From a virus: a stretch of DNA of 45,373 nucleotides. The notes beneath the pieces were generated by a model. The model searched no databases and had not been told where the DNA came from. It worked only from the letters and a program-made list of their open reading frames with translations. A program made the position numbers and the translations under genes. This document shows, one piece after another, positions 20,192 to 27,183 of this stretch. Each line of letters starts with the position of its first letter. Position 1 is the stretch's first letter. The stretch is from positions 1 to 45,373 of IMG/VR virus record IMGVR_UViG_3300032087_002454. One strand, given 5' to 3'.

Positions 20192-21440
20192 TATAGACCT
20201 TGACATCCTTAAGTGGATGTCTAAGAGGGACAGGTACTTTGAACTACAAGGTGTAGTTGATAAGACACTATGTGTTAAGGAAAGTTGGATGATGTTGAAT
20301 GACTTCGGCAAGTACTTCAAGTCACACCCCACTGCGCAGGAGATTGGTGATGATTTTAAGATGTGGCAAAGGGTGCAAGAGCATCCCCAATGGAAGCCCG
20401 AAGAAGCAGGGCTGTACGGAAAGATGGTGGACAGAATTATCAACCGGACTAACCCGGACAGATCAGGATTTATGGAAGCTCTCACCTATCTTAAGGGTAA
20501 GAATTTATACAAAGGTATCTCAGAACAAATGGATGCCGGGACAATTACCGTTGAGCAAGCGGAAGTGGAAGTGCGCAGTTTTGGCAAGCAAGCCACTACC
20601 AATGATGGTAGTACACAAGTTATCCTCACACTGGATCAGCTCGCACAGCAAGCCAGAACAGGTGGGTTCTATTGGAGGATCGAGGACCTCAATAGGTCGG
20701 TGGGACCACTACGAACTGGTGACTTCTGTATCGTGGCTAAACGTCCAGAGGTAGGAGGCACTAGCTTCCTAGTGTCTGAGATGTCACACATGTTGGAGCA
20801 AACAGATGGCAATGCAATTATCTTTAACAACGAGGAAGAGCCAAGTAAAGTTTACAGTCGCATGGTATCATCAGCTTTGGATATGGATTACAGGCAACTA
20901 CTTACAGATCCCGTTAAGTATCAAGCTGACTACGAAGCTTGGTTAGGGACATCACAGTGGGACTTATGCCACGACACCAACATGACCATAGCTAGTATCC
21001 ATAAGGAACTAGAGAATAAGAAGTATGACCTCATTGCTATCAACGTACTGCTTAAGGTGGGTGGTACTGGCAAGAAGGAAGACCATGATAAGTTCCAGGA
21101 ACTAGGTGAGGAGTGCAGACGTATAGCACAGCAGTATGGCCCTGTGATTGCTATAGTACAGGCTGACCCTTCAGCTGAAGGGATGCAGTTCATACCACAA
21201 GATCGGATCTATAAATCTAAGACAGCACTGCAAGGTGAGGCTGATGCACTCATTATGATTGGCACTGATGATCCTATCGTGGATCACAGACGCTACCTAC
21301 ATGTAGCTAAGAACAAGCTGCCACCTGCACCTTGTACAGTGTCGAAGGAGAAGCACATCAAGTGCGAAGTTAAGTTTAACATTGATACAGGCAGGTTCAC
21401 ATCAGTGAACCATACTACTAACTCAAGGAGTACCCCGTGA
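20184..21440 (+). CDS. DnaB/gp4-family replicative helicase with degenerate Walker motifs
   Basis: 418 residues. The C-terminal RecA-like core is clear: GDFCIVAKRPEVGGTSF (179-195) at the P-loop, NNEEEPSKV for the catalytic Glu region, YDLIAINVLLKV at strand 3, and QADPSAEG ... SKTALQGEADAL typical of phage gp4-type helicases. However, the Walker A lysine is Gly192 (codon GGC, 20757-20759) and the Walker B aspartate is Asn287 (codon AAC). K186 lies six residues before the normal position. The N-terminal 150 residues are helical. It should unwind DNA ahead of the polymerase; ATP hydrolysis by this chain is in doubt, or it uses an altered P-loop. Confidence 0.8.
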   Translation: MDSIDLDILKWMSKRDRYFELQGVVDKTLCVKESWMMLNDFGKYFKSHPTAQEIGDDFKMWQRVQEHPQWKPEEAGLYGKMVDRIINRTNPDRSGFMEALTYLKGKNLYKGISEQMDAGTITVEQAEVEVRSFGKQATTNDGSTQVILTLDQLAQQARTGGFYWRIEDLNRSVGPLRTGDFCIVAKRPEVGGTSFLVSEMSHMLEQTDGNAIIFNNEEEPSKVYSRMVSSALDMDYRQLLTDPVKYQADYEAWLGTSQWDLCHDTNMTIASIHKELENKKYDLIAINVLLKVGGTGKKEDHDKFQELGEECRRIAQQYGPVIAIVQADPSAEGMQFIPQDRIYKSKTALQGEADALIMIGTDDPIVDHRRYLHVAKNKLPPAPCTVSKEKHIKCEVKFNIDTGRFTSVNHTTNSRSTP

Positions 21441-23347
21441 AGTATATATACTTTGACCTAGAGTGTACTGTTAATGGTGGTGTCAATAAGGACAGCCCTG
21501 AAGCACACTGGGATAACAACCGATGCCTAGTGGCAGGTTGGAAGGTAAACTATGGGCCTACTGTTACTGGTGATTTGCAGCATCTCGCTGATGTTATCAA
21601 GTCAGTGTGTTTAACACATGATGTTACACTGGTAGCACACAATGCTAAGTTCGATATTAAGTACCTACTTAGATACCACCGCAATGACATCCCTTGGCAC
21701 AAGATACATGTATGGGACACCATGACCTATGAGTACAGGGTGTCTGGACACTGGCAGAAGTTCACCTCTATCGGTGATGCTTGTGCCCTACGTGGTATCC
21801 CATTGAAGAAGACACTAGACCTAGGTGCTATCCTCAAGACAGGCATTAAGATGGAGGACATTGATACTCAGACACTTGAAGAGTACCTTGTCAACGATGT
21901 CCTAATGCTACATGAGCTACGGCGGGCACAGCAGAGAGACAACTATGACTGTGACATGGACTACATCCTGCCCCTAGCAGAGATGGAGTTGAATGGACTC
22001 AGGGTAGATGTACCTAAGGCACAACAACTATGCAGCACACTACAAGCTACGTGTGATGCTAGGTTATTAGGTGTGGAAAATTATATTAGGTACAACTGTT
22101 GTTGGCAAGATGGTAGTGTGCTATCTGACGACGACTTCGACCCTAACGTAACCCCCAAGGGTAAGTACATCAAGGCAATGGGAGCTCGCATGACTAGCTT
22201 CCTGCTCACTGGTGTACCTAAGACGATTAAGGTGACAGGTAAGTGGGAGCTTGGATTCAAGGTAGGTAAAGGAGCAGCACTTGAGAACCACATTGTGCAG
22301 CAGCACTTCGGTAAGGCTAAGATCACTAACCTGGGCTACCCAATGGCAGAGGATGTACTAAGTAAGATCAACATACCACTATGTGAGTCAGTGCTTGAGC
22401 ACCGTAAAGCACAGAAGGTACTCAGTACCTATGTGTCACCCATGCTAGAGCAAGCAGCACTGCAAGGGTGCATCTATCCTAAGCTTAACACGACAGTAAC
22501 TAACACTGGTAGGTTGTCAAGTTCTAATCCTAATGGACAGAACATGCCTACCATAGTGAGGGATCTCATCATACCACATGATATGGGTGCTGATGAGATG
22601 GTAGAGGTTGACTTCGATCAGCTAGAGATAGTGGGTGCTGCCTGTGTCAGTGGTGATCAAGTACTACAGGATCACTTGAAGACAGGAGCAGACACACACT
22701 ATGAGACTGGCAAGTCAGTAATGGGATGGAAGTACCCAAGTGAGATGACTAAGGAGGACAGGACTAAGGTAAAGAATGTCAACTTCGGTATACTGTATGG
22801 TGGTAAAGCTAATGGCTTATCACATCAGACTGGGGTAGACATAGCGATAGTTAAGAAGCTCATCTCTTCCTTCTATCATAACTACCCAGTAGTTAAGAAG
22901 TGGCAAGAGTCTGTACTAGAAGAGATACGTACCAATATGGAACCCTTCGGCATCAAGGATGGTGAGCAGGTGTATGCCTCACTGTATGAGTGTCCCACCA
23001 GTGGACGACGATACTTGTTTCAACAAGGTAAGTCACCTCAGTGGATGAGGGCTCAGACAGGGAGAAGCTATAGCTTCAGCCCCCAACAGGCAGCTAACTA
23101 CCCTATCCAAGGGTTCTGTGGTGGTGACATAGTAATGGGTACTCTATATGAGATGTGGTCTAGAGTACAGCAACAAAGTGACCCTATCAAATTCGTATTG
23201 ACTGTACACGATAGCATCCTGCTAGAAGTACAGAGAGGCTGGTCGATTAAGACCCTACTTAATCAAGCCTGCACCAGAGTAGAAAGTAAATATAACCTGC
23301 CCGTACCCCTCAGTATGTCTGAGGAACGTGGCCCAACATGGAAATAA
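21437..23347 (+). CDS. DNA polymerase I family (family A) with 3'-5' exonuclease
   Basis: 636 residues. Exonuclease: YFDLE (D7, E9), AHNAKFD (N69, D73) and EEYLVND (Y150, D154), all present, so proofreading should be active. Polymerase: motif A EVDFDQLE (usual DYSxIE, here D-F-D-Q-L-E), motif B KVKNVNFGILYGG and motif C VLTVHDS. Length and order match T7-like polymerases lacking a 5' nuclease. It replicates the phage genome with the primase and helicase encoded directly upstream; its ATG overlaps the helicase stop. Confidence 0.93.
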   Translation: MKYIYFDLECTVNGGVNKDSPEAHWDNNRCLVAGWKVNYGPTVTGDLQHLADVIKSVCLTHDVTLVAHNAKFDIKYLLRYHRNDIPWHKIHVWDTMTYEYRVSGHWQKFTSIGDACALRGIPLKKTLDLGAILKTGIKMEDIDTQTLEEYLVNDVLMLHELRRAQQRDNYDCDMDYILPLAEMELNGLRVDVPKAQQLCSTLQATCDARLLGVENYIRYNCCWQDGSVLSDDDFDPNVTPKGKYIKAMGARMTSFLLTGVPKTIKVTGKWELGFKVGKGAALENHIVQQHFGKAKITNLGYPMAEDVLSKINIPLCESVLEHRKAQKVLSTYVSPMLEQAALQGCIYPKLNTTVTNTGRLSSSNPNGQNMPTIVRDLIIPHDMGADEMVEVDFDQLEIVGAACVSGDQVLQDHLKTGADTHYETGKSVMGWKYPSEMTKEDRTKVKNVNFGILYGGKANGLSHQTGVDIAIVKKLISSFYHNYPVVKKWQESVLEEIRTNMEPFGIKDGEQVYASLYECPTSGRRYLFQQGKSPQWMRAQTGRSYSFSPQQAANYPIQGFCGGDIVMGTLYEMWSRVQQQSDPIKFVLTVHDSILLEVQRGWSIKTLLNQACTRVESKYNLPVPLSMSEERGPTWK

Positions 23348-23351
23348 AATA

Positions 23352-23900
23352 ATGGCGTATCAAGTTAAAGGCGTAGTAGATCGTTCGTTCTCTAAGGACA
23401 AGACCAGCAAGGCTGGACGTAATGTAACTATCAACTACATCGAGGTTGATGGTACTACGATTAGCACCGGGTTCAATCGTGAGCACCAACAGGGTGAGAT
23501 GATTAACATCGGTGTTGACAAGAAGTTCAATGAGATCCAGAAGGTAACAGCAAGTGGTGAAGGACTGCCACCTGTGTCACAGTTGACATCAGCACCAGCC
23601 CCTGTAGCTAAGGGTAACTTCGGCGGTGGTGGTGGAGGAGGTTGGAAAGGTGGGGCTAAGAGTAAGTTCCCCATTGATCCAACTGATGGACAGATGAGTA
23701 TCATCCGTCAATCTTCAATGAACCGAGCAGTAGAGATTGTAGAGCACCTAACGACGGCAGGGTTATTCAAGCCTAACAATGAGCAGGAGTACTTGCGTAA
23801 GTTGTTAGAGATCGCCCTGATCGTAGCTGACTTCGGGTCAGGTCAGGACATCATGCAGATGCAGGCTATTGCAGCAGAACGGAGTATTGTTAATGAGTAA
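23352..23900 (+). CDS. Single-stranded DNA-binding-like protein
   Basis: 182 residues from ATG 23352. Residues 1-62 are strand-rich and basic (VDRSFSKDKTSKAGRNVTIN), compatible with an OB fold. A glycine-rich linker follows (KGNFGGGGGGGWKGG, near residue 90), then a helical C-terminal domain (RAVEIVEHLTTAGLF). The linker and its place just after the polymerase suggest an SSB or a replication accessory factor like T7 gp2.5. It lacks the usual acidic SSB tail, ending AERSIVNE, so the call is moderate. Confidence 0.6.
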   Translation: MAYQVKGVVDRSFSKDKTSKAGRNVTINYIEVDGTTISTGFNREHQQGEMINIGVDKKFNEIQKVTASGEGLPPVSQLTSAPAPVAKGNFGGGGGGGWKGGAKSKFPIDPTDGQMSIIRQSSMNRAVEIVEHLTTAGLFKPNNEQEYLRKLLEIALIVADFGSGQDIMQMQAIAAERSIVNE

Positions 23901-24102
23901 AGTAATTGTACTATTGAAAGACGATGATGATGGTCATGTGTATGAAGGGGACTATGATGCGCAGCTCACCCCTAACAATGCGCTCCTCATAGTGGAGAAC
24001 GTAGTAGAAACAGGTGATGGGTTTGGGAAAGAAGAAGTAACTACCCCTATTGTCCGATCTATCTACAACGCACACCGTTGGGATCAAGTAGGAGTAAGCT
24101 AG
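23893..24102 (+). CDS. Small acidic hypothetical protein (69 aa)
   Basis: 69 residues from ATG 23893, overlapping the SSB-like stop. It begins MSKVIVLLKDDDDGHVYEGD and is beta-rich and acidic. ATG and stop are coupled to both neighbours. No family recognised. Confidence 0.55.
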   Translation: MSKVIVLLKDDDDGHVYEGDYDAQLTPNNALLIVENVVETGDGFGKEEVTTPIVRSIYNAHRWDQVGVS

Positions 24103-24103
24103 T

Positions 24104-24271
24104 ATGAAATGGGTACTGATAATCTGGCTACTAGGCATGGATGGTAGCGGATCTATCGGTCTGTTCAATGACGAGGCAGCTTGTACAGCTGCCTTGTCTG
24201 AATGGATTGAGGCCGCTGATAATCATAGAGGCATGTGTGTACAAGGAAATGTAATCAATGAAGACTATTGA
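24104..24271 (+). CDS. Small protein with N-terminal signal/anchor (55 aa)
   Basis: 55 residues from ATG 24104 (GGAG upstream). MKWVLIIWLLGM is a short signal or anchor segment, followed by a small domain with two Cys (EAACTAAL, GMCVQGN) that could pair in the periplasm. The next gene starts 14 nt before its stop. Unknown function; the export prediction is tentative because the hydrophobic stretch is short. Confidence 0.5.
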   Translation: MKWVLIIWLLGMDGSGSIGLFNDEAACTAALSEWIEAADNHRGMCVQGNVINEDY

Positions 24272-25154
24272 TAAGATAGGAGAGGATATATATGAGCTGC
24301 TCGATAGCTCTACGCACCACGAATCGGACCCAGAACTGGTCGCTGCATATTCAAAACGAATTGGTGGAGAGTTTGATAAGGCTACAGATGAAAGAAACAA
24401 GCCTCGTGAGAAAGGCAAGCTATGGGCTAGTGACCTGGGAAAACGATGCCTTCGACAGCATTGGTATAACTTTAATATGCCACAGCTTGGTGAGAAACTA
24501 ACAGGTAATACTAAGTTCAAGTTCCTTTATGGGAACATACTTGAAGAAGCTGTCCTCTACTTCGCAGAGTCAGCTGGTCACACAGTGGAAGAGGCGCAAG
24601 CAAGGGTAGAGACACAGCTGGACGACTGGATGATCAGTGGACGGATAGATGGGATCGTTGATGGTGTATTGATAGATGTTAAGTCAACATCTAGCTTTGG
24701 ATATAAGAGGTACAAGGATGGCATTGACCCTACGAACGACTCGTTCGGATACCTTGAGCAGCTGGGGTTTTATCGGGCGTTTAACGACCTGTCTCCCAGC
24801 TCAGTGGATGTTGGATTTATATGGATCGACAAACAGAATGGACACATATCATATACGAGAGCTGACGTTCCAGACAAAGCAGAACTTGAACTCAAGGCAA
24901 GACGTATTATATACGCAGTGGACCAGCAAGAGGAGGATGTGGCTCAGTTCTATAGTCCACAACCATACGGCAAATCAGGTAACATGAGCTTGCCTATGGC
25001 CTGCTCTTACTGCTCATACAAACAGCGATGCTGGAAGGATAGTAACAATGGCAAGGGACTCAGAGGATTCCTATACAATCAGGGTCCAGTGTGGTTTACT
25101 GAAGTGGGAAGAGAACCTAGGTGCCCAGAGATTACAGGGGACAAAGATGAGTGA
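24258..25154 (+). CDS. Cas4/RecB-like PD-(D/E)xK nuclease with Cys cluster
   Basis: 298 residues. Nuclease motifs: GNILEEA (E96/E97), GRIDG (D131), LIDVKS (D140-x-K142) and EQLGFY (Q168-x3-Y172). Four cysteines sit where Cas4/AddB nucleases bind an Fe-S cluster: C64 in KRCLRQHW, then C249-x2-C252-x5-C258 (CSYCSYKQRC). Enzymes of this kind degrade DNA ends, often 5'-3'. In this replication cluster it probably does the job of T7 gp6 exonuclease: host DNA breakdown, recombination or concatemer processing. There is no CRISPR array or Cas1 here, so a spacer-acquisition role is not supported. Confidence 0.82.
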   Translation: MKTIDKIGEDIYELLDSSTHHESDPELVAAYSKRIGGEFDKATDERNKPREKGKLWASDLGKRCLRQHWYNFNMPQLGEKLTGNTKFKFLYGNILEEAVLYFAESAGHTVEEAQARVETQLDDWMISGRIDGIVDGVLIDVKSTSSFGYKRYKDGIDPTNDSFGYLEQLGFYRAFNDLSPSSVDVGFIWIDKQNGHISYTRADVPDKAELELKARRIIYAVDQQEEDVAQFYSPQPYGKSGNMSLPMACSYCSYKQRCWKDSNNGKGLRGFLYNQGPVWFTEVGREPRCPEITGDKDE

Positions 25155-25407
25155 CTGCATGAACCGTAGATGCCCAAACGTAGCTGAGATCGAACAGCTT
25201 GAGGCACAACTAAAGGCTACGGAAGACAATGAGCAGGTGCTTGTAGATGCAAACAAACCATTGTTAAAGCGCATAGCCCAGCTTGAGGCTGCCATTAGGG
25301 ACACCATAAGTAACCTGTATACCGAGAAAGCCCCATATTATCAGATACATTTTGATGTGGCTGATATGTTAGAAGCAGCACTGGAGGACAAAGATGAATC
25401 CCTGTGA
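25147..25407 (+). CDS. Small coiled-coil protein (86 aa)
   Basis: 86 residues from ATG 25147. MSDCMNRRCPN contains a Cys pair. A long heptad-patterned coiled coil follows (IEQLEAQLKATEDNEQVLVD). The C-terminus (YYQIHFDVADMLEAALE) is amphipathic. The next gene encodes a protein with a similar VEQLEAV segment and Cys pair, suggesting a duplicated or co-assembling pair. Confidence 0.6.
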   Translation: MSDCMNRRCPNVAEIEQLEAQLKATEDNEQVLVDANKPLLKRIAQLEAAIRDTISNLYTEKAPYYQIHFDVADMLEAALEDKDESL

Positions 25408-25609
25408 GCGGCATGAGAAAGAAGATGTAGACCGACATGGCTCTGGCTTTGATTGTGTTTACTGTAAGGTCGAACAGCTTGAGGCTGTAGCAAAGGCAGC
25501 ACAAGACGTAGAAGATAATGTTGCGCATCCAACCGACTATCAAGAGGGCTTTTTTATGAATGCCCTGTATAACGCTTTAACAGCACTGGAGGAGAACAAA
25601 GATGGGTAA
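25394..25609 (+). CDS. Small zinc-finger/coiled-coil protein (71 aa)
   Basis: 71 residues, overlapping the preceding gene by 14 nt. MNPCERHEK ... DCVYCKVEQLEAVAKAA: Cys4, His7, and a CxxC near residue 21 could bind zinc, followed by a helix. The C-terminal end is helical. Function unknown. Confidence 0.6.
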   Translation: MNPCERHEKEDVDRHGSGFDCVYCKVEQLEAVAKAAQDVEDNVAHPTDYQEGFFMNALYNALTALEENKDG

Positions 25610-25874
25610 CCTAAGGCTACAAGACGGTGAAGTTGAAAGATTCAATGGCATGAGTGCCAGTGATGTGCAGATAGGTGGAACACACTACAAGGACTGTGTT
25701 ATACAGCCCAGTGAGTTCATCTTTAAGAATGGCCTCACTTGGTGTGAGGGTAACGCAATCAAGTACATCTGTAGACACCACCGTAAGCATGGTGTCAAGG
25801 ATATAGATAAGGCAATTCACTATCTAGAACTTCTAAAGGAGTGGGAGTATGGCAAGGAAGAAAGCGTTAGCTAG
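25602..25874 (+). CDS. DUF3310 protein (T7 gp1.7-like nucleotide kinase family)
   Basis: 90 residues. The C-terminal 65 show the DUF3310 signature: QIGGTHYKD, IQPSEFI, WCEGNAIKYICRH and KAIHYLELL. T7 gp1.7, which carries this domain, phosphorylates dGMP and dTMP. A nucleotide-metabolism role here fits the RNR encoded 1.3 kb downstream. This protein is shorter than gp1.7 (about 190 residues), so activity is not certain. Confidence 0.8.
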   Translation: MGNLRLQDGEVERFNGMSASDVQIGGTHYKDCVIQPSEFIFKNGLTWCEGNAIKYICRHHRKHGVKDIDKAIHYLELLKEWEYGKEESVS

Positions 25875-26280
25875 TGGCAGGCGATCCAAGTTTGAGGATC
25901 GTATTGCAAAGGAGTTGAAAGATGCTGGTATTAAATTTACGTACGAAACCTACTCATACGAGTACGATGAAATGCTGCGTAAGAACATGGCACGATGCGG
26001 AGAGTGTGGCTCTACTGAGCTTATTAGAACAGGCTGGTATACACCAGACTTCTTCTTGGACAATGGTGTCATTATTGAAACAAAGGGTAGGTTCACAGCT
26101 GCGGATAGGCGTAAGCACATCGCAGTGAGAGAGGCACACCCTGAACTACGCATCGTAATGCTATTCATGCGAGACAACAAGATACATAAGAACAGTAACA
26201 CCTATTACTCAGACTGGTGCATGTCGCACGACATTGAGTATGCAATTGGACATCCACTACAGGAATGGTTACATGGCTAG
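25849..26280 (+). CDS. Holliday-junction-resolving endonuclease I (T7 gp3-like) with zinc-knuckle insertion
   Basis: 143 residues. Catalytic residues align with T7 endonuclease I (E20, D55, E65, K67): E16 in SKFEDRIA, D67 in YTPDFFL, E77 and K79 in IIETKG. The D-to-E and E-to-K spacings (10 and 2) are identical. Between E16 and D67 there are 16 more residues than in T7, and they include MARCGECGSTEL, a possible zinc knuckle. The enzyme cuts branched DNA, resolves replication intermediates before packaging and helps digest host DNA. Confidence 0.88.
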   Translation: MARKKALASGRRSKFEDRIAKELKDAGIKFTYETYSYEYDEMLRKNMARCGECGSTELIRTGWYTPDFFLDNGVIIETKGRFTAADRRKHIAVREAHPELRIVMLFMRDNKIHKNSNTYYSDWCMSHDIEYAIGHPLQEWLHG

Positions 26281-27040
26281 ACCACTACATAATATGAAGA
26301 TACTTTACTTGGACATAGAGACTACGCCCCACCTTGGGACGTTCTGGAATCTATTCCCCAAGTTTATACCCATTGGACAGATCAAGGAACCTACTAAGGT
26401 TCTGTGTTGGGCTGCTAAGTGGGAAGGGGATCGGGAGATTATCTTCCGTTCCATTAAGGATAAGGAATGTATCCAAGATATGTGGGACCTCATTGACGAG
26501 GCTGATGCAGTGGTACATTACAATGGTAAGAGCTTCGACATGAAGCATCTCAATAGAGAGTTCATACTAGCAGACCTGCCCCCACCTAGTGCATACCAAC
26601 AGATAGACCTGCTTAGTGCGGTACGGCAGAACTTTAAGTTCGCCTCCAATAAGCTGGACTGGGTATGTAGAGCACTGGGGTTAGGTGCCAAGGTACAACA
26701 TGCTGGCATCGAACTATGGTACGGATGTATGGAAGGCAATGTAAATGATTGGAAAGTTATGGAGAAGTATAACAAGCAGGATGTACGCTTGTTGCCTAAG
26801 TTGTACAAGAAGCTGTTACCGTGGATCAAAGGCCACCCTAATGTCGGCATGTACATCGACGACCCCAAGTCCCCCACCTGTACGAACTGTGGCAGCAGGG
26901 ATCTGGTTAAGAAGGGTACGCAACACAACACAAAGACAGCAAGCTACGACAGGTACTCATGTAAGAAGTGTGGAACACCACTCCGATCACGTAAGCAAGC
27001 AAGAACCACAAGCCAGAACGTACTCACGAGGTCAGCCTAA
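26273..27040 (+). CDS. DnaQ/RNase H-fold 3'-5' exonuclease with C-terminal zinc ribbon
   Basis: 255 residues from ATG 26273; ATG 26294 is an alternative. Exonuclease motifs: LYLDIETTP (D14, E16), VVHYNGKSFDMKHL for motif II and YNKQDVRLL (Y-x3-D) for motif III. The C-terminus has TCTNCGSRD and YSCKKCGTPL, two CxxC pairs forming a zinc ribbon, probably for nucleic-acid binding. A predicted single-strand exonuclease; because the polymerase has its own proofreading domain, it more likely acts in recombination, host DNA breakdown or RNA removal. Confidence 0.8.
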   Translation: MARPLHNMKILYLDIETTPHLGTFWNLFPKFIPIGQIKEPTKVLCWAAKWEGDREIIFRSIKDKECIQDMWDLIDEADAVVHYNGKSFDMKHLNREFILADLPPPSAYQQIDLLSAVRQNFKFASNKLDWVCRALGLGAKVQHAGIELWYGCMEGNVNDWKVMEKYNKQDVRLLPKLYKKLLPWIKGHPNVGMYIDDPKSPTCTNCGSRDLVKKGTQHNTKTASYDRYSCKKCGTPLRSRKQARTTSQNVLTRSA

Positions 27041-27183
27041 TGAATGACTATGACTACTACGAAGAACTACTTAGTAACTTGGACCCAGACACCTTGGTAG
27101 GTGATCTGGGAATTACAACTGAAGACCTCATGGCTGCCTTCCCTGCGTTGGTAGCCGAGTACATTGAGGAGAACTACCTGTGA
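27040..27183 (+). CDS. Tiny acidic protein upstream of RNR (47 aa)
   Basis: 47 residues from ATG 27040, overlapping the exonuclease stop (TAATG); its TGA overlaps the RNR ATG (TGATG). Begins MNDYDYYEELLSNLDPDTLV and is very acidic. The double coupling supports it as a real gene. Unknown function. Confidence 0.55.
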   Translation: MNDYDYYEELLSNLDPDTLVGDLGITTEDLMAAFPALVAEYIEENYL

